In this document: in pieces, positions 54,946 to 64,000 of the stretch
Position numbering within the stretch: the first letter of the stretch is position 1
How the letters are laid out: each line of letters starts with the position of its first letter
NCBI GenBank assembly: GCA_018136815.1
Contig: CM030937.1
Span: 4,648,226-4,712,225, forward strand
DNA: 64,000 bases
Reading direction: 5' to 3'
Origin: Isochrysis galbana
Lineage: Eukaryota > Haptophyta > Isochrysidales > Isochrysidaceae
Position numbers and translations under genes: made by a program
The notes under the pieces: model-generated
The model's database searches: none
Told to the model about the DNA's origin: nothing
The model's input: the letters and a program-made list of their open reading frames with translations, nothing else

Positions 54946-55720
54946 CTACATCTCGTCCTCATCAATGTTAATGTCAAGGTGTCGAGTGATCTCGTCTTCA
55001 TCAACTTCAATGTCAAGGTGTCGAGGACCAGGAGCGACAGCTCTAGCTGCAATCTCTTCAGCGCTTTGCTGATCGAGAACATCAAGGAGTTTCAGAGCTA
55101 CTCTTCGCTGCCCCTTGAACTCCAGGGAATCCACGCGGACGCGGACCTAAGTAATGACAGGTTGGGATGGGAAGCGGGCAAATTTCTCCGCGGGAGAGAC
55201 GCAATGCCGACACACAGACCCCATGCTACTGACCAAGCTATTGCTGTGCATCAGAAAGCCCACACCTTGCTCCCAATGGGACCAACCTTGCTTTCGATGT
55301 ACTCCTTCACCAGATCCTGCTCCATCCGATCAGACACGAGTGTGGAGATGTGGACAAGCCCGCGGTGTCTCACGACGCCTTGCTTGGTCAACTGGACAAA
55401 GCAGCCGAAGTTCTGAAAGACGAGGGGGAACGATGCGTGTGAAGAGCATGTTTCACTAGACAGCACATTGCCTAGCTTCCTCATGGTTTCTTTGCACTCC
55501 TCCGGCAGCATACCGTGATCTCAGCGACGCGCCCGTCCCACTCGGCCCCTTCCCATAGCTCGTCTCTGCCACCGCCACGGAACGCCTTTGGCAATCTTGC
55601 CATACAACTCGGCGGCAAAGCGGTGCGGCAGGCAACGGTCGACAGATGGATCGGCTGTGTGCCCGTAGGCAACACCAAGGCATTTGTGGCGACCATGAGT
55701 GCCATAAGGCCGGTCACCAT
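54946..55720 (-). CDS. Small S1-domain RNA-binding protein, probably organellar, three exons
   Basis: Exons 55720-55514, 55412-55287 and 55146-54946 encode about 177 residues. All junctions are phase 0 (ACG|GTATGC with TTTCAG; AAG|GTTGGT with ACTTAG). The start at 55720 (MVTGLMALMVATNALVLP) gives a hydrophobic leader followed by a region rich in Ser, Arg and Ala, as for a plastid-targeted protein; ATG 55705 is an alternative. The S1 domain is rebuilt across both introns: WDGRVAEITNFGCFVQL, RHRGLVHISTL, and a final VRVRVDSLEFKGQRRVALKL strand pair. The C-terminus is acidic with two near-identical repeats (HLDIEVDEDEIT and HLDINIDEDEM). Stand-alone S1 proteins bind RNA in ribosomes or in RNA decay and translation control. 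The repeated acidic tail is unusual. Confidence 0.65.
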
Positions 55721-56926
55721 GAAGATCGGCGCTTTGCACTCTGCCTCTTTCTCTCCCCTTTCCCTCACGCTATCCCCACCTCTGCCCCTCTGCCTGCCTT
55801 CCTACCTCGCTTGGTCTCTTTTAACCCCCCCCCACCACTCCAGGACGGGTGCGGCGAGAAGGCGACGAGGCGCACGCACTGCGCACTGCGCCTGGATGAC
55901 CGATGAGAAGAGACGGAGAGAGCAGAGAGGGAGAAAGAGGACGAGCCACTCTAGACTTAAAAAGCGAGAGCTGCAATCAGAAGAACCGTGAGGCCGTGAG
56001 GGGCCTCCCTCATACACTCACATACATATTGTCTGGAGTTTTGTAGTAGAAGGGACTCGTAGTCCCCATGTGCCTTGGTGTACAGTAGGAGTAGGGGCGC
56101 ATCATAAAGAAAACAGAGAATTTTGTCCTCTTTACTTTCCTTAGCGCTCGGCCGCGAGACCATAGGAGTTTCTTAAGCTGGGTTTCTTGCTTCTTGCGCG
56201 GTTTGCCGAGAGCTACAACAAGATGTGTGGGGTCGGTTGGGGTTTTTGGTTTTTTTGGGGATAAGATCATGGTCCTGTCGTCTTTCATTCGTCGTTTTCG
56301 TTCTCGTCCTCGCCCTCGTTCTCGTCCCTTGTCCTTAACACTCAGCCACTATCAACCTTTGCCCCAATAGCCAACAGCCCCAGTCTCTCAATCAAGCTTA
56401 ACACACGCCACTCGCCGCTCCGTCCTCCGTCCTCGCCCTCGCGACTCGCGTCCTCGCGCTCGTCCACTCCCAAGCCTCTCCTCCCGCCTCCATCCATGGA
56501 GGTGGTTGAGCCCGTAATGGCCTCTCCTCTCGCCTCTCTTGCCGCGCCTCTCGCCGAAATGGCCCCCTCCTCATCTGACTCATCTCCCATCGAGCGCCCG
56601 GCAACGCTCGATTCGTTAAGCGGCGCGCGCGCTGCCCCATGACCCTAGCCGTTTTAATGGTAGTTGAATGGGAAGTGCGGAAACCAGGGGGCGATTGAGC
56701 GATGGCGATGCAATGGTAGGCAGTGCCGTGTCCAACGCAGGTGTAAGCCCAGAATCTTCAGATTTTTTTCGTCATACGTCAAGACATAACTGCTCCCCTC
56801 GAGTTGATAGGCTTGTAACATCATCACACAACCATAGCCTTGTTCGTTTCTCCATGCTGGCCGCCCTATCTCCACTAACATGCAGGCACATCCCCAACTC
56901 TCCCTGATGAGTTATGCCCCTTAATA
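55721..56926. other. Intergenic stretch; one dispersed-repeat copy, no supported gene
   Basis: Frames here are basic, low in complexity or contradictory on both strands. The only structured piece is the AATCTTCAG-core repeat at 56690-56770. Confidence 0.45.
56690..56772 (+). repeat. AATCTTCAG-core dispersed repeat copy
   Basis: It reads GCGATTGAGCGATGGCGATG, then GCAGGTGTAAGCCCAGAATC with TTCAGATTTTTTTC. Its length and order match the copies at 1-76 and 7103-7187. Confidence 0.55.
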
Positions 56927-57853
56927 TCACCCGCCATTGCTCTGCAGGGTACACTCCCAATCTTGCTTGAGCATTTGCTTCACCGAATAATCCCACGAGG
57001 CAAGGGCCAACACGATGAAAATGTGCCAAAGAGCGTGGCTCGAAAAGCAGGCAAAGCGCTGTGGGTCGATGCGCTCTGGCAACAGCGTGAGGAAGGCGGT
57101 GAGGCCGATGCCATAGGCCGCAAACATTCCGAGCAGCCCTGGAACCATGACGTAAAAATCCTCTTTCGAGGCAAATGAGCAAAAGTGACCAGTGGGTGCG
57201 AGTCCGAAGATGACGGTAGTGCAGAGCGCGCCGATGCGCAGCCAGTCTCGCCCATGATTCCCGGGCCTCGGCACTAGAGTGAGATAGAAACTAATCAGGA
57301 GGCCGGTGCACGTGACGATCGAATAAAACGTTCGAGCACTTGGGTGGCAGCGGAAGCCATATTGGAGGCCGGGCACATAGGAGCCGCCGATAGTAATGCA
57401 GATGCATGCATGGTCCAACCGCCACAGCCGCTGCGATGTCTTCTGGGGGAGAATCGGGCCGAATAGATGGGCAGTCGTGCTCGCGATTAGCACGGCCATA
57501 GCGGACAGGTGAAAAATTCCGGCTGCGGCACGGCCAGATGGTGAACCTTGTGCAGAAGTCTGCACTTCGACCAGCCGCCACACAGCCCAGGCAAATCCGC
57601 ACAGATGTGTCCATATGTTCGCCGTCTCATTGTGCCAGGTCAGCAGACCAGATAAGAGGGCTGTGAGCATGGAGCCCTGCAGCGGCCGGCGGTAGTGCGA
57701 GTAGATGTATGGATGCCTGACGTGCTCTCCCACCTCATCAGATGAGAGGAGGACTGCCTGGCCCGTAAGTGGAGAGGCGCTTGGCCCTAGCTCCCCCCGA
57801 ACCGCACGCGTACCCCGACCACTGCGTATCCGACTTTTCACCTCAACGGACAT
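56927..57853 (-). CDS. PAQR-family seven-helix receptor/hydrolase
   Basis: 308 residues from ATG 57853; the frame opens seven codons earlier but with GTG. After a charged cytosolic N-terminus comes the PAQR signature YIYSHYRRPLQGSM and TWHNETANIWTHLCGF, then seven hydrophobic segments. Metal-site features are visible: a serine/histidine region (STTAHLFGP), an aspartate (WRLDHACICI) and the C-terminal SHALWHIFIVLA pair of histidines. The family includes adiponectin and progestin receptors and Izh2-type proteins, which have zinc-dependent ceramidase-like activity. The length is typical. The ligand is unknown. It is a single exon. Confidence 0.88.
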   Translation of the reverse strand: MSVEVKSRIRSGRGTRAVRGELGPSASPLTGQAVLLSSDEVGEHVRHPYIYSHYRRPLQGSMLTALLSGLLTWHNETANIWTHLCGFAWAVWRLVEVQTSAQGSPSGRAAAGIFHLSAMAVLIASTTAHLFGPILPQKTSQRLWRLDHACICITIGGSYVPGLQYGFRCHPSARTFYSIVTCTGLLISFYLTLVPRPGNHGRDWLRIGALCTTVIFGLAPTGHFCSFASKEDFYVMVPGLLGMFAAYGIGLTAFLTLLPERIDPQRFACFSSHALWHIFIVLALASWDYSVKQMLKQDWECTLQSNGG

Positions 57854-58044
57854 CCCCTGCCCGTGGTCTGACACACCAGTCCACTCGCTTGAAGGAAGCC
57901 GACCGACCTCGTCTGCTGGCTCCTTCCTGGCGCAGCTCGCCCTGCCGTGTCCTCCCTGCCTTTCTGCAGTTCACGTAAAGAGCGACTAAATTTTGCCTGC
58001 TCCCCCGCTCCCTACTTTTTGTACTAAAATTGGTACCTTCACAG

Positions 58045-58172
58045 TGCACCCGGTGGCGAGTTGCCGTTCGACCCTCCAAAGTCCAAAGAGTGGGTGCGGC
58101 TATTGTTTAATACAAAATGAGGGGGTGGGCGCGACAAAAACTGAGCCTCAGATTTCACCATCATACAAGTTG
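58045..58172 (+). repeat. Dispersed CCCTCCAAAGT...CCTCAGATTT repeat, copy 2
   Basis: Blocks GGCGAGTTGCCGTTCGACCC, AGAGTGGGTGCGG, ATACAAAATGAGGGGGTGGG and GACAAAAACTGAGCCTCAGA follow the same order as 48845-48965. A shortened second copy begins at 58210 (GGCGAGTTGCGTGG, TTCGACCCTCCAAAT). Confidence 0.6.
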
Positions 58173-58584
58173 CACCCGGACCAATGCCAATGCGCAAAGG
58201 GAGGATTGGCGAGTTGCGTGGTTCCGTGGTTCGACCCTCCAAATACAAATACTACTAATAAATGTAAAACGGTTATAGCCCCAGCCCAGTCCCAGCGCAT
58301 GTGCAGAGGGGGGGCCGAGAGGGGGGGATAAAACCCTCTCCATTTTCCTCGGCCGTTTTTCGCGGTGGCGGTGGCAGGTGAGCCCCCCAGGAGTTATTTC
58401 TTGGGCTTCGGAAAACGGTGAACGGTAAAAAAATCAGCCCCCCCGGGTGTTGATATGTTGTATGTTGATGTTAGTAGTAGTAGTTAGTATTAGTATATTA
58501 GTATAGTTATGAATCACTGTTTGACCTCCCTATGAATGGGTGTGTGTGTCGAGCTCTCGCGTGAAAGTATAAGTGGGTGCAGAG

Positions 58585-58622
58585 TCGTGGGCGCGGCGAG
58601 AATATTAGACTTTTTTTGTTTG
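58585..58622 (+). repeat. Partial copy of the GCGAGGCGAGAATTTTA...T-run repeat
   Basis: GGGCGCGGCGAGAATATTAG with ACTTTTTTTG matches the 3' end of the repeats at 54769 and 60896. Confidence 0.45.
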
Positions 58623-58715
58623 TTTCTCTGATTCGTCCGCGTTCCATCCAATGTGGGATGTGGGCGCGCACAAGGCACAAGTAGAGAGCAGTGGCACTGC
58701 GCTGGCGGTAACATG

Positions 58716-59217
58716 TTAACTCTTTACTGCCGGGAGCGCAGCATGCAAATGGATGCTTCGAAGTTTCGTTTTTTGAGGTGAGAGAAGAGAGGAAGGCATG
58801 TTCAACGATATAAGCGACGCTTTCCGCAAAGAAAGAGATGATCAAATTTTTTCCGATCCCCCCCCCCTTCCCCCCCCTCCCCCTCCCCCCCCCCCCCCCT
58901 CTCCCTCCCAGTCCCACTCCGTTGCGCCGCGCCGCCCTCCCCTCAACCTCTCACACCTCTTTCTAACGTGCACACGTGGATTATTTGGTAAACTGAAGCA
59001 TCCAAATGGCTGCTTCGCCCCTGGCCCCTGGGCCTATTTTCTCCATAATTCCATACTACAATCTCGACCTATTTTGTTGAAAATGGGTGGGAATGTGGGG
59101 AAGGATGTCCCTGAGGCTCCCCCAGCACCTCATGGGCACCCGTCAAGGCGTTGGCGAGCAGGGACGAAATATGTCGTTTGAAGCATCCATTTGCATGCTC
59201 CGGCAGTAAACAGTTAA
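58716..59217. mobile_element. MITE-like element with ~40-bp inverted ends, just upstream of RRP4
   Basis: The left end reads TTAACTCTTTACTGCCGGGA and then GCATGCAAATGGATGCTTCG. The right end, on the minus strand, reads TTAACTGTTTACTGCCGGAG and then CATGCAAATGGATGCTTCAA. The 502-bp interior has no coding frame, contains a third GAAGCATCCAAATGGCTGC word and a long C-rich tract. The right end lies 97 bp before the RRP4 start codon. No clear target duplication was found. Confidence 0.7.
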
Positions 59218-59313
59218 AAGTTAAAAGATCGCCAGACACGCAGATGGCTACTAAGCCCCCCCCCCCCGCCTCGTGCGTCGGGCGGCCGAACGCAGGCGAC
59301 GTCCGCTTCCCCC

Positions 59314-60321
59314 ATGGACGTGCCTCGCCCCAAGCGGCCTCGATTGGGCTCGGTAGAAGAGGCGCTCTCGCACATCACGTGGGTGCCGTCGGCTTCCCTG
59401 CCCGCACTCCCCCACCGCAGCCTCCTGACCGTCGTCACGCCCGGCGAGCCTATAGCAGCTGAGCCCGGCTGTCTCCGAGGGCATGGCACCCTCATGCTCC
59501 CTGATGGCACGCTCGTGGCAACGGTAGCGGGCGTGGTTGAGCGGGTCAACAAGCTTGTGTCGGTTCGGCCTCTACGTGCACGCTACCACGGCGAGGTGGG
59601 AGACGTCGTCATAGGCCGGATCGTTGAGGTTGGTGCCAAGCGTTGGCGCGCCGACGTCAATGGCCGCCAGGATGCGATTCTGATGCTCGCCTCGATCAAC
59701 CTTCCCGGAGGCGAGCAGCGCCGGCGCACCGCCGAGGATCAGCTGAATATGCGCCAATTTTACGTCGAAAACGACTTGCTATCCGCCGAGGTGCAAGCCT
59801 TCTTCCAGGATGGTGCCATGTCATTGCACACTAGATCGCTCAAGTACGGCAAGCTCTCTGGTGGCGTGTTGGTCACAGTGGCCCCATCCTTGATGAAACG
59901 ACTGAAGCAGCACTTTCATGTGTTTGATTTTGGTGTTGCCGCAATATTTGGCATGAATGGTTATATATGGATTACGCCCGACCGCTCGGGCGGCGCAGGT
60001 GCCCGCCCTTCCGATGAACTTAATGACGTTGCACAAGGCATGCAAACGGGCGAGCCTGCTGCACCGGCAACGCGCGAGGAACGCGGTCGCGTATGCCGTG
60101 TACGCAACGCGCTGATGGCGCTGGAGGCGCGACGAGTGGCTATATCGCCGGCCACGGTGGTGTCCGTGTATGAGGCCTCGCTCAAAGCCGAGTTGACGCC
60201 ACGGCAAATGCTTCTCCCGGCAAAGATGGCTGCTATCGTTGAGCCCGCCCTTAAGGTGCATGGAGGCGGACCCTCAGCAGAATCAGATGCTGCAGGCCTA
60301 TATGCTGAGCTACAGAGATAA
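59314..60321 (+). CDS. RRP4: Exosome complex subunit RRP4 (EXOSC2)
   Basis: A single-exon frame of 335 residues. An N-terminal barrel-like part contains VVTPGEPIAAEPGCLRGHGT, the diagnostic start of RRP4 (TPG..I....GF.RGHGT). The S1 domain follows at residues about 92-160 (RYHGEVGDVVIGRIVEVGAK, then WRADVNGRQDAILML). The KH-like part has GKLSGGVLVTVAPSLMKR and IFGMNGYIWITP, with the G-NG-IW motif of RRP4. RRP4 is one of the three S1/KH cap subunits of the RNA exosome, which guides RNA into the core for 3'-to-5' decay and rRNA processing in nucleus and cytoplasm. No targeting leader is present. The length is slightly above that of the human protein because of an inserted Gly/Ala-rich stretch after ITPDRS. 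Confidence 0.93.
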   Translation: MDVPRPKRPRLGSVEEALSHITWVPSASLPALPHRSLLTVVTPGEPIAAEPGCLRGHGTLMLPDGTLVATVAGVVERVNKLVSVRPLRARYHGEVGDVVIGRIVEVGAKRWRADVNGRQDAILMLASINLPGGEQRRRTAEDQLNMRQFYVENDLLSAEVQAFFQDGAMSLHTRSLKYGKLSGGVLVTVAPSLMKRLKQHFHVFDFGVAAIFGMNGYIWITPDRSGGAGARPSDELNDVAQGMQTGEPAAPATREERGRVCRVRNALMALEARRVAISPATVVSVYEASLKAELTPRQMLLPAKMAAIVEPALKVHGGGPSAESDAAGLYAELQR

Positions 60322-60895
60322 TGCCTCTGCACTTGTGGCGTGCTGATATGATTTCACCATTTCACTCCTGGCCATGTGCGGAAGGCGGGTGTTGAATGTG
60401 CATCTACTATAGTGTACCTCCTCGACAGTGCACGGAGCATCCACCTTAAATATTGTGCACGGTACGTGTACGTGCTGACAGCAGCGACTAATGGTGTTGG
60501 CTTCCTGCGAATGAGAAAGAAGGGTCTTGAGAAAGAGGGAGATAAGGGGAAAGGGGAGAGCGACGAGGACGAAGAGGTGTCACCAAGGCACAGCTGGAGT
60601 GGCCATGGTGCACCCGCGCATGTGCATGTGCAGCGCGCGAATCCTCGTGACCTCGATATGGATAACGGAGGAGGTGTTTTTGGCTATGCGCGCAACGCTG
60701 CAGTGCCGGCGCTGTCGAGCTCATGTGTGGGGTGTCTGGGGCGTCGAGCACGTGCGTATCCTGTGCGCGGGGCTAGGGGGGAGGCCAGAGCGAGTCATTC
60801 TGCGCAATTATTGCCTATTGCCCACGCGGGGCTGGGGCTAATGGGACCCCCCAGTGGCGCTCGCGACGCCATGGGGCGCTTGAACAGTAGAGTGT

Positions 60896-61012
60896 GTGGG
60901 GAGTCGCCGCAAGGCGGCGGGAAGTGAGGGAGAGGAAGGGATCTAGGCGTGGCTACAGTAGGGATCCCTATAGCCACGCGCGAGGCGAGAATGTTAAAAG
61001 GTTTTTTACTAG
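60896..61012 (+). repeat. Dispersed GAGTCGCCGCAAGGC...T-run repeat, copy 2
   Basis: It begins GGGGAGTCGCCGCAAGGC, contains the hairpin GGCGTGGCTA...TATAGCCACGC, and ends GCGAGGCGAGAATGTTAAAA with a T run. The hairpin is intact here and eroded in copy 1. Confidence 0.7.
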
Positions 61013-61026
61013 CATGGAGATACATA

Positions 61027-61095
61027 GAACTAAGTTTATACTTAGTTCGCCCATGGGGGGGCACGAGCCCCCCCCTCTCTCCACTCCTCCCCCAC
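61027..61095 (-). repeat. G/C-hairpin repeat, reverse copy
   Basis: AACTAAGTTTATACTTAGTT, CGCCCATGGGGGGGCACGAG and the following CCCCCCTCTCTCCACTCCTC are the reverse of the unit at 1931-2011. Confidence 0.7.
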
Positions 61096-61593
61096 CACAT
61101 TCCCGTCATCGAGCGCACTCTGGTCAGATTCACAATCCTCGTACGCGGCCTCGAACCCTCAAACAAAACCTCGCTAGCGCGAACTAACTAAGCAAGCCTC
61201 CCGGGGCAGAAGGCCAAAGATCAAGGACGCGCGGGACCTTAGCGCCCCGGTATTCAAAGTGAACGCTAAAGGTGCCCTCGCAACGAACACAAACCTGACT
61301 TTGGTGGCGCAAGCAATCGGCATAGCGGAAAGCGGAAAGGCTAGCCTAACCTCCCAGCACACGCCGTACGCCAGCGCCCCTCACGGCCGCACGTCACGGG
61401 CCCAATGCGCAACACAGTCCAAAAACCGCTCTTCAAGCGCCAACACCCACGAGAACAACAAGAGAAACCGACCGTCCGATGGAGCGAGAGACTCGAAAGG
61501 ATGACTCGGAAGACTCGGGGCTTGGGGGTACTCAGGGGGCTGCAGGTCACCAACAGGCACTACACGTGGAGAACAACAAGCTACCAGACAACC

Positions 61594-61955
61594 TGAACAA
61601 GTTCACATCTCAACAAGTTGACCTCTCAACATGTTGACCTTTCAACATGTTCACATCTCAACAAGTTGACCTCTCAACATGTTGACCTTTCAATAACATG
61701 TTCACATCTCAACAAGTTGACCTCTCAACATGTTGACCCCTCAACAAGTTGACCTCTCAACATGTTGACCTCTCAACATGTTGATCTCTCAACAAGTTGA
61801 CCTCTCAACATGTTGACCTCTCAACATGTTGACCTCTCACCGAACAAGTTGGTTTTAACCACTGAACAAGTTAGCTCCACTCACCGAACAAGTTGGTTCC
61901 CGCCTGAACAAGTCGTGAACAAGTTGGTTCCACCCTCAACAATCAACAAGTTAAT
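61594..61955 (+). repeat. 16-bp minisatellite TCAACATGTTGACCTC
   Basis: About fifteen units alternate CAACATGTTGACCTC and CAACAAGTTGACCTC, with some TTCACATCT variants. From about 61840 they degenerate into GAACAAGTTGGTTCC units spaced 25-35 bp apart. CAACATGTTG is itself a palindrome. Confidence 0.85.
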
Positions 61956-62628
61956 TCCAGGTAAAAATAAAACTCAACTCCTTCGATTTTCGAGACAAAA
62001 CAAAATCGGCGAACCCGAACTTGAGCCCGGGGAGAATCCGAATCAACTCGCCTGGAGCGACCACGACAAACCTAGAAGACGGTAGATAACGAAGAAGGCT
62101 CGTACTCAGGCCGAAACATTCTTGCCAAAGAGCCTGGATACAACATGGAGAGGCTTCGTCGGACTCCGAGGGGTGGTAGGTTTCAGCAGCCCCCTCCCTA
62201 TGGGTGTCAGTGAGGGCGGGCTCATGCCCGCCCTCCTCTGCGTCGGAGGGCGACGGAGGCGCGGATGGAGGCGCAGCTACGAACTCCGAAGGGTCCGCGA
62301 GGATGGTGGCTACTGCCTTGACGCGCGCAGCGGCGAGGGGTTCGGAGGTTTCGGCGAGAAGGACGGGCAGAGCGGGCAGCGGGCCCGACTCTGTGGACTT
62401 GGGACTGTGGGGCCCCTTTGACAGGTCCGGCGCGGGACGCGCGGAGGCGGATTCTTCACCTGACGGATCCGAGGTTACCACTACCTCAGATGGGAACGGA
62501 AGGGACGGAAGGGAAACGGCGAGAGGCGCGGCGGTGGTAGGGGACGGGCTCACGACGGGCTCACCCGCCTCCAGAAGGGGCAGGGAGGCGGGCTTGGGAG
62601 AGGCAGAGCGAGGCGATGAAGCAAACAT
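61951..62628 (-). CDS. Uncertain low-complexity ORF
   Basis: The ATG at 62628 opens a 225-residue frame (MFASSPRSASPKPASLPLLE) rich in Pro, Ser and Ala, ending with a more ordered FGFADFVLSRKSKELSFIF part. Low complexity and a start inside a GA-rich repeat make it doubtful. It could be the proline-rich N-terminal part of a retroelement Gag. No family is recognised. Confidence 0.25.
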   Translation of the reverse strand: MFASSPRSASPKPASLPLLEAGEPVVSPSPTTAAPLAVSLPSLPFPSEVVVTSDPSGEESASARPAPDLSKGPHSPKSTESGPLPALPVLLAETSEPLAAARVKAVATILADPSEFVAAPPSAPPSPSDAEEGGHEPALTDTHREGAAETYHPSESDEASPCCIQALWQECFGLSTSLLRYLPSSRFVVVAPGELIRILPGLKFGFADFVLSRKSKELSFIFTWN

Positions 62629-63339
62629 AACGAGGGCGAGAGCGGGGCGGGGAAGAGTGCGGACGACGGTTGCTGAGGGATGTGTTGTAGACTGAGTGTT
62701 GTTGACGAGTAGCGAGAGCGAGAGCGGGACGAAAGCGAGAACGGACGAACGAGAACGAACGATGGGAACAAAAGAACGACTACCAAGGACAAACTGTCAC
62801 GCTCACTCAACCCTAACCCCACTTCCTCTCACTCACATTCACGTATCCTTCCCCACTCAAACAGGGAAACACGGGGAATGGGAAAACAAGGAAGAGAAGC
62901 CGACAGGAGAGCGACGGGGCGACGGGAGGGGAGCGACGGTACGACGTACGACGGAAGGGCCGATGCGATTGACAGTTACGAGGGGAGAGTTAGTAGAAGT
63001 AAGGAGGGAATCTACAAGACTGCCCGTGCCCGTGCACTGATGACAACTAGGGCGCGTGGGTAGGCTTAACCGCTGGGGAAAAACCCACGACGGCGAACAC
63101 CTGCGACGAAAACGAGGACGAGCGCGGGGGAAGACCGCGGCAAGGAGGGACCCAGGCGATCGCAAAGCACAAGGACCAGGCCTGGGAATCAGGACGCACG
63201 GGCCACAAGGAGGCGCAAACAGGCAAGGAGCGAGTGATGAGTTACGAGTGACGAGCGGCGCGTATAACGCCTATCGAGTAAAGAACGACTAACGAGTAAA
63301 GTCAAAGGCCGCGGACGAGGTCCGAGGTCGATCGCGAAT
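62629..63339. other. GA-rich intergenic stretch without a supported gene
   Basis: Repeated GAGCGAGAGCG and GAACGA words dominate. Frames on both strands are basic and low in complexity. Confidence 0.45.
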
Positions 63340-63382
63340 GCGACAGTGTGTAGCCAAGAATCTTCAGATTTTTTTTGATGGG
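63340..63382 (+). repeat. AATCTTCAG-core dispersed repeat copy
   Basis: It reads GACAGTGTGTAGCCAAGAAT followed by CTTCAGATTTTTTTTGATG. It is the last copy in the window. Confidence 0.5.
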
Positions 63383-63570
63383 CGTTTTCCGGGGTTTCTA
63401 CCGCTTTACTTTGGTGTATTTCCTAGATTTCCTCAATCCTGACTTTTTCCATTGTTACACCCTTAGAAGTTAAAATAGTGTTTGACCGCCCTGCCATCAG
63501 TCGCCGTGCCCGTCATAAGCCTCCGAGCAGGCCCGACCGTCCCAATCCTACAGAATCCCCAAAGTGGAAT

Positions 63571-63591
63571 AGAGTAGAGTACTCTAGAGAG
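63571..63591. promoter_or_regulatory. AGAGTAGAGTACTCTAGAGA palindrome-like motif
   Basis: This is the strongest form of the TAGAGTACTC word seen near gene starts at 7890 and 16739. The short frames nearby give no clear gene. If the motif is a promoter, its gene extends beyond the window or starts with a very short exon (ATG 63625). Confidence 0.25.
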
Positions 63592-64000
63592 TTTCTTCAC
63601 AGAAGATCAACTGCGATCAGATCGATGTCGTCGTCGTCGCTCATGGATGGTTGAGGCGCCGCGCTGTCGAGGTGTTGTTGGTTGATTCAAAGGGAATCAT
63701 TAGAGGGATTTTGAAGGTGCCAACGGGGTCTCAACGGGGGGGCGGGGCTCATCAGGGTTTTCTTCACTGTTGGGTGACTCTCTGTTGAGTCAATGGCCCC
63801 GCGTTGACTGTCTGGTTGAGTCGCCTCTTTCGGACCGCTCAGACCCCCTCTCGATGAATTCATTCTGTGCCTCCGAGTCCGATGCTTTCGCTTTCGAGTC
63901 GCTGTCTCGCAGTGTCCCCCCCCTCCCCCCCCCCCCCCCCCCCCCCCTCCCCCACTACTGCTAGAGTATGGTATTCCTCGCGCGGAACATTGCATGCATC

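Noticed and set aside
60376-60927. 183-residue plus-strand frame after RRP4
   Set aside because: It runs into the T-tailed dispersed repeat, has no domain and is more likely 3' flank than a gene.
63687-63995. Minus-strand frame with poly-glycine at the window end
   Set aside because: It translates a long C run; no supporting motif or start context.

Overview
The window is nuclear DNA of a eukaryotic microalga. Genes are GC-rich and mostly contain few or no introns. Introns have CAG or AAG donors, including two clear GC-AG introns, and are usually phase 0. Three proteins carry N-terminal signal or transit-like leaders, as expected for a plastid surrounded by extra membranes. Haptophyte-type GC-AG splicing fits best, but I cannot name a species. 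I saw no bacterial operon structure and recognised no rRNA, tRNA or CRISPR array.

Layout. 0.3-3.2 kb: a spliced SMI1/KNR4-like gene and a spliced one-helix membrane protein gene, both minus. 3.8-5.6 kb: an F-box/LRR gene, divergent from the membrane gene. 8.2-9.9 kb: an FAD/NAD(P)-binding monooxygenase-like gene. 9.9-15.2 kb: a repeat island with a palindrome array, a short polyA-tailed retroelement with a 19-bp target duplication, and an AT-rich, virus-like segment bounded by ~180-bp inverted repeats. 15.8-16.7 kb: a GNAT acetyltransferase. 17.1-45.8 kb: an element with ~345-bp inverted repeats, split by a Ty3/Gypsy chromovirus (1323-bp LTRs, TCGTC target duplication). 46.7-60.3 kb: DUF1295-like membrane enzyme, a six-exon secreted DUF5695-like protein, a small organellar S1 protein, a PAQR receptor and the exosome subunit RRP4. 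60.3-64 kb: repeats without a confident gene.

Two results dominate. First, the chromovirus Pol carries, upstream of protease, RT, RNase H, integrase and chromodomain, a domain with the motifs of phage-type cytosine-5 DNA methyltransferases (PPC, ENP and a C-terminal RSRTYxGIA motif). It may be an undescribed methyltransferase-carrying retrotransposon. Second, the element appears twice only because the assembly repeats it. The sequence ending at the 100-N gap (19658-32043) and that starting after it (32144-44524) are the same ~12.38 kb, including the same insertion site. The two versions differ mainly by single-base deletions: Gag is intact only in the first, Pol only in the second.

The non-coding DNA is rich in short dispersed families: hairpins ending in T runs, an AATCTTCAGATTTTTT motif, CCCCCGATAGCTATCGGGGG palindromes, a GATTGAACGCTTTTC family and a MITE just upstream of RRP4.
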